Shown: piece after piece, positions 1 to 6,813 of the stretch
Numbering within the stretch: the stretch's first letter is position 1
Layout: each line of letters opens with the position of its first letter
Source: Candidatus Moraniibacteriota bacterium
GTDB lineage: Bacteria > Patescibacteriota > Minisyncoccia > Moranbacterales > UBA9337
Assembly (NCBI GenBank): GCA_028695135.1
Contig: JAQVJM010000006.1
Coordinates: forward strand, 1-35,721
Direction of reading: 5' to 3'
DNA: 35,721 nt
Notes under the pieces: generated by a model
The model's database searches: none
Told to the model about the DNA's origin: nothing
What the model saw: the letters and a program-made list of their open reading frames with translations, nothing else
Made by a program: the position numbers and the translations under genes

Positions 1-1
1 T

Positions 2-904
2 TTTTCATACCTACTTATTAAAAGCTCCAGGGAAACAGTCAAACAAAAAGAAGAGCTTGAAATTTTATCCAAAAAATTGGCCAAGAATAACAGAAAGCTC
101 AAGGAACTTGATGATGCCAAGAATGAATTCATCTCCATCACCGCCCATCAGCTGAGGACTCCGCCGACGGTCATCAAGGGATATATAAATATGGCGCAGG
201 AAGATCCCAACAATAAATTGGACGACGAGACGAGGGATGCTTTGGATAGGGCGCTGATTTCCAACGAAAGACTCATTGATCTTATCGAAGACATCCTTAG
301 CGTTTCTAGGATAGAATCGGGCAAGATGAGATATGAGATGAAGGAGGATCAAGATATAGAGGGAGTATTGGAAGAAATTTACGAGTCTTTTCTTTTACGG
401 GCGCAGGATAAGGGCTTGGAGCTGGTTTTAAGCAATCCGAAAGAACGCTTGCCTAAGATATTTATGGACGGAAAAAAGATCAGGGAAGTCATTTCCAACC
501 TGGTGGACAACGCCATAAAATATACCCGCGAAGGAAAAGTTGAGATTGTAGCTTCGGAAAGGGATGGGAATATCCGCATCGAAGTGAAAGACACGGGCGT
601 GGGAGTTCCTCGAGAAGAAATGCCTTATCTGTTCAAGAAATTTTCCCGGGGAAAAAATCCCGGCCGGCTGGGAGCCGAAGGCACCGGTCTGGGCATATTT
701 GTCGGCAAAAAAATTGTCGAAGACCATGGCGGAAAAATTTGGATCGAGTCCGAGGGAGCTAATAAGGGGTCGACTTTCATAATCGAGCTTCCCGTCAGAG
801 CCGTGGAGCAGGAAGAAAAAAGGATCATTGAGGAAGAAAGGCGGGAAAAAATAAAAGAAGCTCGGCAAGAAAAAGAAGTTGAAAAATTTGTGGAAGAGAT
901 TTAA
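2..904 (+). CDS. Sensor histidine kinase, C-terminal part (5' end outside window)
   Basis: This is the autokinase core of a two-component sensor kinase, which phosphorylates itself on His and passes the phosphate to a response regulator. The frame is open from the first bases, so the gene runs off the left edge; the TTG at 77 used in the ORF track is probably internal. The frame starts FSYLLIKSS, which may be the end of a membrane helix, then a short coiled linker leads into the HisKA H-box (ITAHQLRTPPT). The HATPase_c boxes follow: N-box NLVDNAIKY, G1 DTGVGVP and G2 GTGLGIFV. The tail after residue 240 is Lys/Glu-rich and looks helical. Oddity: the residue after RTP is a second Pro, where Leu is usual. 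Its response regulator is not adjacent. The seven-helix protein 60 bases downstream could be a sensing partner, but that is inference. Confidence 0.9.
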   Translation, partial: FSYLLIKSSRETVKQKEELEILSKKLAKNNRKLKELDDAKNEFISITAHQLRTPPTVIKGYINMAQEDPNNKLDDETRDALDRALISNERLIDLIEDILSVSRIESGKMRYEMKEDQDIEGVLEEIYESFLLRAQDKGLELVLSNPKERLPKIFMDGKKIREVISNLVDNAIKYTREGKVEIVASERDGNIRIEVKDTGVGVPREEMPYLFKKFSRGKNPGRLGAEGTGLGIFVGKKIVEDHGGKIWIESEGANKGSTFIIELPVRAVEQEEKRIIEEERREKIKEARQEKEVEKFVEEI

Positions 905-918
905 ATAAAAAATAATCA

Positions 919-957
919 CCCGGGCATTTTTTGATTTTTCATCAAAAAATTTACGGG
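919..957. repeat. Intergenic hairpin between kinase and membrane protein
   Basis: A perfect 10-bp stem (ATTTTTTGAT / ATCAAAAAAT) with a 5-base loop is enclosed by CCCG / CGGG. No T-run follows it, so it is not a standard intrinsic terminator. It may be an mRNA-processing or stability element between two co-directional genes. Confidence 0.45.
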
Positions 958-965
958 ACAAAAAT

Positions 966-1646
966 ATGACAGCCTCAATATCCACCCTGGTTTTTTCTTT
1001 ACTTTCTTTGATCATTGCTTCCGGAATCTTTGGATCTTATCTGGGAAGCGGGAGAAAAAGCAAAAAATTAAAAAGGCTCTACATTTTTTTCGCGCTTTTT
1101 TCCGTCTATCAGTTGTGCTTTTCCTATTTCTTTTTTTTCGACAATCTCTACTTTGCCGCTTGGGCATATAATCTGGCGGTTGTGATTGTTTTTGCGATGA
1201 TTGCCTTGATTTTTGGGATAATTATGGACATATTCGATTTTACCTTGAGCGGCAGGAGGCTGACCTACGCTTTGATAATTTTCGTCGGAGCGTCCGTATC
1301 GGCTGTTCAAATATATGATCTGCACTTTCCCATAGTCGAGGAAGACGGAATTGTAAACTGGAACGCCAATGTCATTGCCGCCCGCGCCACTTCTCTTTCT
1401 GTTTTTTTCGTTTCCTTGACTTGGGTCTACGGAATTTTAAAGAACTTTTCGGCTTTTGAATATTTTTCTCAGAAGGCGAAGGCGATCTTTCTTTCTTCGG
1501 GAGGACTTTTTTTGGGATTATCCGGTCTTACCACTTACCACTCCTACGAAAGAGAGATAGCGATAATATCGCATATTTTTGCTTTTGTCGGAGGCTTCTT
1601 GATTTTGGCCACTCTTTTGATCTACGATAAAAATAAGGAGAAGTGA
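966..1646 (+). CDS. Seven-helix integral membrane protein, function unknown
   Basis: The protein has 226 residues and about seven hydrophobic segments, beginning at the N-terminus (TLVFSLLSLIIASG) and ending just before the charged tail YDKNKEK. The seven-segment layout with short loops and no C-terminal catalytic domain resembles the N-terminal 7TM sensor modules (HisKA_7TM/MASE-like) usually fused to kinases. Here it stands alone, directly after a kinase gene, so a role as a detached sensory partner is possible but unproved. There is no signal peptide and no recognisable catalytic motif. The next gene starts 1 base after its stop, so the two are probably co-transcribed and perhaps translationally coupled. 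Confidence 0.7.
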   Translation: MTASISTLVFSLLSLIIASGIFGSYLGSGRKSKKLKRLYIFFALFSVYQLCFSYFFFFDNLYFAAWAYNLAVVIVFAMIALIFGIIMDIFDFTLSGRRLTYALIIFVGASVSAVQIYDLHFPIVEEDGIVNWNANVIAARATSLSVFFVSLTWVYGILKNFSAFEYFSQKAKAIFLSSGGLFLGLSGLTTYHSYEREIAIISHIFAFVGGFLILATLLIYDKNKEK

Positions 1647-1647
1647 T

Positions 1648-2103
1648 ATGAAAAAAGTGATGGTTTTCGGAACTTTTGATATTTTTCATCCCGGCCATGA
1701 TAATTTTTTAAAGCAAGCCCGAAAGTGTGGGGATTATTTAATAGTTGTAGTAGCCAGGGACGAGACGGTTTTGGCCGTGAAAGGAAGACGGCCATTAAAT
1801 GATGAAAGTTTCCGGATAAAAAAAATCAGGGAGAGCGGATTGGCGGATGAAGTCGTACCGGGAAGATCCTTGGACAAAAAATCGCCCCTCTCCAACCCTC
1901 CTCTCAAGGAGGGGAAGGGGTCATCGAGGCAGTATGAGATTATCAAAAAATTCAGGCCGGATGTGATCTGTCTCGGCTATGACCAGAAATTCTTTGTCGA
2001 CGGGCTGGAGGATAAATTGGAAGAGTTCGGATTGGGCGGAACTGAAATAATAAGATTAAAGCCTTTCAAGCCTGATATTTATAAGTCGTCGAAATTGAGA
2101 TAA
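1648..2103 (+). CDS. Cytidylyltransferase-like nucleotidyltransferase (RibL/TagD family) with in-frame insert
   Basis: A 151-residue HIGH-superfamily nucleotidyltransferase, which transfers AMP or CMP from ATP or CTP to a phosphorylated small molecule. The N-terminal nucleotide-binding motif FGTFDIFHPGH and the later LGYDQ block are typical of archaeal-type FAD synthetase (RibL) and glycerol-3-phosphate cytidylyltransferase; the sequence alone does not fix the substrate. The start ATG has a good Shine-Dalgarno (aaggag), unlike most genes here. Residues 80-91 (PLSNPPLKEGKG) are encoded by a GC-rich palindrome. They sit between the LADEVVPG strand and the YEIIKKFRPDVI helix-strand, where family members usually have a short loop. 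The frame stays open through it. The insert probably lengthens a surface loop without destroying the fold. Confidence 0.85.
   Translation: MKKVMVFGTFDIFHPGHDNFLKQARKCGDYLIVVVARDETVLAVKGRRPLNDESFRIKKIRESGLADEVVPGRSLDKKSPLSNPPLKEGKGSSRQYEIIKKFRPDVICLGYDQKFFVDGLEDKLEEFGLGGTEIIRLKPFKPDIYKSSKLR
1885..1920. repeat. In-frame palindromic element inside the nucleotidyltransferase gene
   Basis: Exactly 36 bases (12 codons) form a GC-rich imperfect palindrome: CCCTCCT-CTCA-AGGAGGG at the centre and CCCCT / AGGGG outside. Composition is very different from the A/T-rich gene around it. It resembles in concept the Rickettsia palindromic elements that insert in frame into genes. Only one copy is seen in this window, so its repeat status is inferred from style. 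Confidence 0.65.
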
Positions 2104-2113
2104 AATTTACAAA

Positions 2114-2150
2114 AACGTAGCATGTTAATGCGGTCGTATTTTGTTGCTAC
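2114..2150. repeat. Palindromic intergenic repeat, copy 1
   Basis: A 37-base unit, 3 mismatches from copy 2 at 2724-2760. It folds as GTAGC..GCTAC outside an internal loop, with inner stem AATGCG-gt-CGTATT. The C-to-T difference from copy 2 is kept as a G-U pair, which suggests selection on the RNA or DNA structure. It begins 10 bases after the preceding stop codon. Confidence 0.8.
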
Positions 2151-2158
2151 AATATTTT

Positions 2159-2722
2159 ATGCATAAGTTCGGTTCCACGCAAAAGAAGATCATGTTGATA
2201 TTTTTAGGAGGCTTGGCGCTAGGGACGTCCTCATCTCCCCGCCAATATTTTAGGAATCTCCGGCTGATCAGGAAGGAATGGAAGAATATAGATCAGCGCA
2301 CTTTCAATCATTCCATAGCCAGACTCTCTGAGGAGAAATTATTGGAAGAAAAGATCCTTCCGAACGGATCTTTCAAATTGATTCTGACAAAAGAAGGAAG
2401 GCGCCAAGCTGAAATACTCAGCATTCTTGGCAGTTCGATAAAATTCAATAAGCCGAAGCGTTGGGATAAAAAGTGGAGGATCGTCGTTTTTGATATTCCG
2501 GAGAAGGACAGGATTTTTAGAAATATTTTGCGAGGGCATCTTAGGGATCTTGAATTTTATAAGCTTCAAAACAGTGTTTTTGTCTCTCCTTATCCTTTTG
2601 AAAAATCGATTTTAGAATTAGTAGAGGTGTATTCGGCCGGAAAGTATGTTAGAGTTATTGTCGCTACGAATATCGATAATGAAAAAACTATTAAGAATTA
2701 TTTTTTTAGACGCAAAAAATAA
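2159..2722 (+). CDS. PaaX-like / Cas2-fold transcriptional regulator family protein
   Basis: The product has 187 residues from the ATG at 2159. The ORF track's TTG at 2141 lies inside the palindromic repeat and would add six unlikely residues. The first ~100 residues look like a winged-helix DNA-binding domain (FNHSIARLSEEKLLEE, then a wing and LTKEGRRQAEI). The last ~80 form the ferredoxin-like Cas2/PaaX-C domain (KKWRIVVFDIPEKDR, then LQNSVFVSPYPFE). This architecture is common and stand-alone in Patescibacteria, and automatic pipelines often mislabel it Cas2. No CRISPR array or other cas gene is present, so a regulatory role is more likely. Its target and ligand are unknown. It is bounded on both sides by copies of the same palindromic repeat. 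Confidence 0.8.
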   Translation: MHKFGSTQKKIMLIFLGGLALGTSSSPRQYFRNLRLIRKEWKNIDQRTFNHSIARLSEEKLLEEKILPNGSFKLILTKEGRRQAEILSILGSSIKFNKPKRWDKKWRIVVFDIPEKDRIFRNILRGHLRDLEFYKLQNSVFVSPYPFEKSILELVEVYSAGKYVRVIVATNIDNEKTIKNYFFRRKK

Positions 2723-2723
2723 T

Positions 2724-2760
2724 AACGTAGCATATTAATGCGGTCGCATTTTGTCGCTAC
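2724..2760. repeat. Palindromic intergenic repeat, copy 2
   Basis: A 37-base unit with GTAGC..GCTAC closing arms and a perfect inner AATGCG-gt-CGCATT stem. It starts 2 bases after the stop of the PaaX-like gene and ends 12 bases before tsaC. Same orientation as copy 1, 610 bases downstream of it. Confidence 0.8.
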
Positions 2761-2771
2761 TTTTTTGAGGT

Positions 2772-3371
2772 ATGAAAATAATCAGACTGGATTTGAAAAA
2801 TTTTTCTTCCAAGGATATCGAGACGATTTCTTCCGAATTGAAAAGGGGGAAAGTCTTGGTTCTGCCGACGGATACGATTTACGGATTAAGCGCTTTGGCG
2901 GAAAATAAAGAGGCTGTGGAAAAAATTTATCGGATAAAGAAGAGGGACTGGAATAAGCCCCTGGTCACGGTTATGAAAAACTTCCGTATGCTGAGGGATT
3001 ATTGCTATCTGAGCCGGAGGCAGTATGATTTTTTGAAAAAAGAGCTTTCAAAAACCCGGCCGGTGACGGTCATTCTGAAAGGAAGGAAAAATCTGCCTGA
3101 ATATCTGTCGGACAAAGAAGGGGGAGTTGCCGTGCGGATTCCTGCAGGAAGCGAATTTTTGATGAATATCTTAAAAAAAGTAGGTAGGCCTCTGGTTTCA
3201 ACCAGTCTGAACGTTTCCGGGGAGAAAGAGTTGACGAATCTCAACAGATTGGAAGAATATTTCAAATCTACAAGACCCGAGCTGGCGGTCGATGGGGGAA
3301 AAATTATCGGAAAATCCTCGAAAATTATCGATGTCAGGGAAATAAATGATGCAAAGGTTATCAGAAAATAA
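2772..3371 (+). CDS. tsaC: L-threonylcarbamoyladenylate synthase (TsaC/YrdC/Sua5 family)
   Basis: This enzyme makes threonylcarbamoyl-AMP from Thr, bicarbonate and ATP, the first step of t6A37 modification of ANN-reading tRNAs. The 199 residues match a YrdC domain from near the N-terminus: LPTDTIYGLSA (nucleotide and Thr pocket), IKKRDWNKPL, RPVTVIL, GVAVRIP and the C-terminal VSTSLNVSGE. The length fits the short bacterial TsaC form without a Sua5 C-terminal domain. A GAGG-like sequence lies just before the ATG. The other t6A enzymes (tsaB/D/E) are not in the window. Palindromic repeats flank the gene, copy 2 upstream and copy 3 overlapping its stop codon. Confidence 0.95.
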   Translation: MKIIRLDLKNFSSKDIETISSELKRGKVLVLPTDTIYGLSALAENKEAVEKIYRIKKRDWNKPLVTVMKNFRMLRDYCYLSRRQYDFLKKELSKTRPVTVILKGRKNLPEYLSDKEGGVAVRIPAGSEFLMNILKKVGRPLVSTSLNVSGEKELTNLNRLEEYFKSTRPELAVDGGKIIGKSSKIIDVREINDAKVIRK

Positions 3372-3410
3372 CGCAGTATCTCATGACGTTCGTTATTTGA
3401 TGCTGCGTTT
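3370..3410. repeat. Palindromic intergenic repeat, copy 3 (diverged)
   Basis: A diverged member of the 2114/2724 family with the same layout: AACGCAG..CTGCGTT arms (10 pairs with one mismatch including ATC/GAT) and inner TGACG-tt-CGTTA. Many base changes relative to copies 1 and 2 are compensated in the stem. It begins within the tsaC stop codon. Confidence 0.65.
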
Positions 3411-3485
3411 CTAGGTTCTGAATTATCTGAATTATTAATCACTAAATTATCGAATTTATCTAATCATTTTTTACTACGTATCATT

Positions 3486-4109
3486 ATGCCAAAAAGAAAA
3501 AGACAGCTATTCGTAATCCACGGCGGAATGACTTTCAGAAGCAAGAAAGATTATTTAAATTTTTTGAAAAGCAGGGAAATATCCGTCGAAAGGAAGACAA
3601 AATGGGCCGATGAATATCTGGACAAGAAACTAGGAAAATATTTTGACATAATAAGACCGAGGATGCCTCTTTCGGAGAATGCCAAATATGGGGAATGGAA
3701 GATGAATTTCGAGAGATATTTCCCTTATTTCAAAAACGGCGTTATGCTCATCGGTAATTCGCTCGGCGGGATTTTTTTGGCCAAATATCTTTCCGAAAAC
3801 GGATTTCCCAAAAAAATCTTGTCCGTTTATCTGGTCTGTCCTCCGTTTGACGGCAGTTTGTCGGAGGAGGATCTGGTCGGAGGCTTCAGGCTCAGGTCCG
3901 ATCTGTCGGCGCTGGAAGAAAAGACAAAAAATCTCAATCTGTTTTTTTCAAAAGATGACGACGTGGTTCCGGCCGAGCATGCGGAAAAATATCGCAAAAA
4001 ATTGAAAAATGCCCGAATCTTCATCTATGAAGGGAAAAACGGACATTTTAAAATTTCCGAATTTCCCGAAATAGTGAAAATGATAAAAGAAGAAGCAAAA
4101 ATAAAGTGA
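3486..4109 (+). CDS. Alpha/beta hydrolase, RBBP9/YdeN-like
   Basis: A predicted small serine hydrolase of 207 residues, probably cytoplasmic, since no signal peptide is seen. After the LFVIHGG strand near the N-terminus come the nucleophile elbow GNSLGG (about residue 90), the acid strand with SKDDDVVP (about 155) and a final His in NGHF (about 185). Together they form a complete Ser-Asp-His triad. The RBBP9/YdeN family acts on esters or peptides, but the physiological substrate is unknown. The region before the gene (3411-3485) is A/T-rich with short imperfect direct repeats and no coding signal. It is probably its own transcription unit or the end of the upstream one. Confidence 0.8.
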   Translation: MPKRKRQLFVIHGGMTFRSKKDYLNFLKSREISVERKTKWADEYLDKKLGKYFDIIRPRMPLSENAKYGEWKMNFERYFPYFKNGVMLIGNSLGGIFLAKYLSENGFPKKILSVYLVCPPFDGSLSEEDLVGGFRLRSDLSALEEKTKNLNLFFSKDDDVVPAEHAEKYRKKLKNARIFIYEGKNGHFKISEFPEIVKMIKEEAKIK

Positions 4110-4115
4110 TTGAAA

Positions 4116-4144
4116 TTGCCAAGAGAGTTTTTCTTTGATACGAT
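4116..4144 (+). promoter_or_regulatory. Possible promoter for serS
   Basis: TTGCCA, a 17-base spacer, then TACGAT. The -10 box is weak and overlaps a small hairpin (ATACGAT-tatt-ATCGTAT, 4138-4155). A second hairpin AATGTGC..GCACATT lies at 4163-4186, within the serS leader. No tRNA-binding T-box features are visible. Confidence 0.35.
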
Positions 4145-4191
4145 TATTATCGTATAGTGATTAATGTGCAACGCATAGCGCACATTTCATT

Positions 4192-4219
4192 CAAAATTCA
4201 TAATTCAAAATTCATAATT
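4192..4219 (+). repeat. Tandem 14-base repeat before serS
   Basis: Two perfect copies of CAAAATTCATAATT directly upstream of the serS start codon. There is no Shine-Dalgarno between the repeat and the ATG. Confidence 0.8.
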
Positions 4220-4227
4220 CACAAAAA

Positions 4228-5544
4228 ATGTTAGACATAAGATTCATCAGGGAAAATAAAAAGGCTGTAAAGAAGGCCATTGAGGATAAAAATGTCGATT
4301 TGGATCTGGATAAGCTTTTGGATTTGGACAAAAAAAGGGTCAGGGCCCTTCAGAAAATCGAAAAACTTCAGAAAGAAAGAAACCAGCTTAATGATAGAAT
4401 CGCAAAGGCTGAAAATAAAGAGGAAATTATTGCTGAAGGTTCAAAAATAAAAGAGCAGTTGGCCGAGCTCGATCCGGAATATAAAAAAATAAAAGACGAA
4501 TTTGATGATCTGATGGTAAGGGTTCCCACGATTCCTTCCAAAGATACTCCCAAAGGTAAGAGCGACGCGGACAATGTCGAAATTGACAAATGGGGAGAAA
4601 AGACCGAATTCAAATTCAAAGCGAAAGACCACATAGAGCTCGGAAAAGATCTGGATATTTTGGATCTCGAGAGGGGCTCGAAAGTAGGAGGATACCGGGG
4701 TTATTATCTGAAAAATGAAGGAGTTTCTCTGGTTATGGGACTGATGATGTACGCGATAAACAAGATGATTAAAAAAGGTTTTGCGCCGATGATTCCGCCG
4801 ACTCTGGTAAAGGAATTCGCGCTTTTTGGAAGCGGTTATTTCAAAGGGAAGAAATATGACGGAGAGACGGACGAGATCTATCAGGTCGCGACATCGGACA
4901 AAGAAGCTGATGGAAGCGAAAGCAAAGAAAAAAAATTTTTGGTGGGAACCGCCGAGCCGTCGCTTCTGGCTTATTATTCCGATGAACTTCTGGACGAAAA
5001 AGATCTGCCTATAAGGACCTGCGGTTATTCGCAATGCTACAGGAGCGAGATAGGGAGCTATGGAAAAGACACCAAGGGAATGTATCGGGTGCACGAATTC
5101 ATGAAAGTGGAGCAGATCATCGTTTCCAAGGCCGATATCGGAGAAGCCGATGCGCTTCAGCAGGAAATGGTTGGAATTACGAGGGAGATGCATGAGGAGC
5201 TGGGGCTTCCTTACAGGGTTCTTCAGATCTGTACCGGAGATATGGGAGTCGGGAAATACAAGATGTTTGACATAGAAGCCTGGATGCCGGGACTTGAACG
5301 CTGGGGAGAGACCGGAAGCGCTTCCAATTTTTTGGATTGGCAATCGAGACGGCTCAATGTAAAATATGTCGATAAAAAAGGAAAAAAGCAGCATGCTTAT
5401 CTTTTAAATAACACCGCCCTTCCCAGTCCGCGAATCTTTATCGCAATTCTGGAGAATTACCAACAAGCCGACGGAAGCGTGGTCATTCCGGAAGTTCTTC
5501 GCAAATGGATGCCAGGGAATATTGAAAGGATCGAAAGGAAATAG
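4228..5544 (+). CDS. serS: Seryl-tRNA synthetase
   Basis: A class II aminoacyl-tRNA synthetase that charges tRNA-Ser with serine in the cytoplasm. The 438 residues are close to the bacterial norm of about 425. The N-terminus is the long antiparallel coiled-coil arm that grips the tRNA-Ser variable arm (residues ~25-105, rich in KxxEKLQKERN-type heptads). The catalytic domain then shows motif 2 (TCGYSQCYRSEIGSYG) and motif 3 (PSPRIFIAILENYQ). The Arg of motif 3 is kept, while the preceding stretch reads NNTALPSPR, where many bacteria have a Gly-rich version. The ATG follows an A-run and a tandem repeat rather than a Shine-Dalgarno. A strong terminator follows, so it is probably transcribed alone. 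Confidence 0.97.
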   Translation: MLDIRFIRENKKAVKKAIEDKNVDLDLDKLLDLDKKRVRALQKIEKLQKERNQLNDRIAKAENKEEIIAEGSKIKEQLAELDPEYKKIKDEFDDLMVRVPTIPSKDTPKGKSDADNVEIDKWGEKTEFKFKAKDHIELGKDLDILDLERGSKVGGYRGYYLKNEGVSLVMGLMMYAINKMIKKGFAPMIPPTLVKEFALFGSGYFKGKKYDGETDEIYQVATSDKEADGSESKEKKFLVGTAEPSLLAYYSDELLDEKDLPIRTCGYSQCYRSEIGSYGKDTKGMYRVHEFMKVEQIIVSKADIGEADALQQEMVGITREMHEELGLPYRVLQICTGDMGVGKYKMFDIEAWMPGLERWGETGSASNFLDWQSRRLNVKYVDKKGKKQHAYLLNNTALPSPRIFIAILENYQQADGSVVIPEVLRKWMPGNIERIERK

Positions 5545-5571
5545 AAGTTAATATTTGAATATATTTAAAGG

Positions 5572-5605
5572 GGTAACGCATCATTATTTACGTTACCTTT
5601 TTTAT
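5572..5605 (+). terminator. Intrinsic terminator after serS
   Basis: The stem GGTAACG / CGTTACC (7 bp, extended by A-T pairs) with a 12-base loop is followed by TTTTTTATTT. It lies 28 bases after the serS stop. Confidence 0.8.
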
Positions 5606-5876
5606 TTGTATCTTTTGTGTTTGATCCACACCCTGATTCTACATTGCGCTACCGCTAAAGCTGCGGCGATACGCGGTCGAAGGTGGAAGGAGGTTATTTT
5701 TTAGAGTACAATTAAAACGCCGAGCTATTTCAGTTCCGATACCGCATCGGGGCGAGACAGAAACCGGTGGTGCTAGCAAATATTTTTGATTTTTTTAGAA
5801 GCCTATTAAAAAAACGTAAAATAATGTAGAATGATATAGGAATAAAAATTTCCAATAATTTTTTAAATACAAGAAA
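5606..5876. other. Gene-free interval with GC-rich structured islands
   Basis: No credible ORF is seen. Two GC-rich islands stand out in an A/T-rich background: about 5638-5695 (with an imperfect hairpin CCGCt..GCGG) and about 5728-5778 (with CCGAT-accgc-ATCGG). The composition resembles the GC-rich repeat fragments at the tRNA locus, but no direct match to them was found. The last ~100 bases are A/T-rich leader for the next gene. Confidence 0.4.
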
Positions 5877-6290
5877 ATGTTTGGGAAAAATAAAAGAGGA
5901 AATCATAGCAAAGACCCTTTCGGTGACAGGGCGGCTGATAAGATAACGGAAATAATAGGAAGCTGGAAGTTTATAATAATCCAGAGCATCCTTTTGTTTT
6001 TGTGGGTAGCTGTCAATATAGTGGCGTGGATGAGCCATTGGGATCCTTATCCTTTCATCCTTCTTAACTTGGCCTTGAGTTTTCAAGCGGCTTACGCGGC
6101 TCCCATAATAATGATGAGCCAGAACCGCGTGGCTGATAGAGACAGAAAAAAGTGGGAACAGGATCTAGCTACTGACAGGCGGGCGGAAAGGAGGATTATC
6201 GAGTTGCAAAAACAATTAAATGGTATAGAGAGGAACAAGCTGGCAAGGATTTGCCAGGCGGTGGAAAAAAATAATAGAAAAATATTATGA
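5877..6290 (+). CDS. DUF1003 family membrane protein
   Basis: A 137-residue protein with the DUF1003 signature: an N-terminal GDRAADKITEIIGSWKFII, two membrane helices (about residues 34-55 and 62-80), DPYPFILLNL between them and IIMMSQNR(V)ADRDR after the second. A helical, Arg/Lys-rich cytoplasmic tail follows. The molecular function of the family is not established. It overlaps the next gene by four bases (ATGA), which points to translational coupling and a shared transcript. Confidence 0.9.
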   Translation: MFGKNKRGNHSKDPFGDRAADKITEIIGSWKFIIIQSILLFLWVAVNIVAWMSHWDPYPFILLNLALSFQAAYAAPIIMMSQNRVADRDRKKWEQDLATDRRAERRIIELQKQLNGIERNKLARICQAVEKNNRKIL

Positions 6291-6769
6291 GAGATAAAAG
6301 CGGATCGGAGATGAGTTTTCCGGAAAAAAAAGCGGAAGAATCAGGAGTGAAGACAAGGCTTGAAAGCATCCGTGATTCAGTCGTAAATATCCATGACAAA
6401 TTGATCGAATGCGATAGAACGACGGACAACGCTCTTCCCGAATGTTTTACCGATTTGGTTACGGGAATCGTCATTAATGCGCAAATTATTTCGATGGAAA
6501 ATGGCAAAAATCCTTTTTTGTCAGATGAAGAAATCAAAATTTTAAACGAGCATGCTAAAAATTTAATCGACTTGGAAAAAGAAAGAAGAGAAAAAGTTAA
6601 AATCGAAGGAGGAACGTACAGCGTCTTGAAGAGCGGATCGACGAAAAAAGGAAAAATAGCAAACCCGGAAGAATATGAACCCATATTAATAAAAGCCATC
6701 GAGGAAATGGAATCTTTGAGCAATTATATTTCAAAAATTTTGGAATCCAGGAACGTAAAGGGAGACTAA
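6287..6769 (+). CDS. Hypothetical helical protein coupled to DUF1003 gene
   Basis: I do not recognise this 160-residue protein. It is soluble, highly charged and predicted mostly helical: a first helix pair around residues 20-60 (VKTRLESIRDSVVNIHDKL), another about 75-110 (LSDEEIKILNEHAKNLIDL), a short Gly-rich linker and a last helix (residues 128-155). No cysteine cluster, nucleotide-binding or membrane segment is seen. Its start codon overlaps the stop of the DUF1003 gene, so a shared process is likely. A phage- or toxin-like origin is not indicated by composition. Confidence 0.7.
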   Translation: MRDKSGSEMSFPEKKAEESGVKTRLESIRDSVVNIHDKLIECDRTTDNALPECFTDLVTGIVINAQIISMENGKNPFLSDEEIKILNEHAKNLIDLEKERREKVKIEGGTYSVLKSGSTKKGKIANPEEYEPILIKAIEEMESLSNYISKILESRNVKGD

Positions 6770-6813
6770 TTTATCTCAACAACGGACATTTTTTAATAAT
6801 GTGATCTTTGAAG

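Noticed and set aside
2141-2158. TTG start of the PaaX-like gene
   Set aside because: It lies inside the palindromic repeat; the ATG at 2159 starts at the conserved region.
2159-2722. CRISPR-associated Cas2 call
   Set aside because: The C-terminal domain has the Cas2/PaaX fold, but there is an N-terminal winged helix, no CRISPR array and no other cas gene. A PaaX-like regulator fits better.
4138-4186. T-box or riboswitch in the serS leader
   Set aside because: Only two short hairpins are seen; there is no specifier loop, T-box sequence or antiterminator pair.
4441-5394. Large minus-strand ORF opposite serS
   Set aside because: It mirrors a clear seryl-tRNA synthetase gene and has no protein-like motif.
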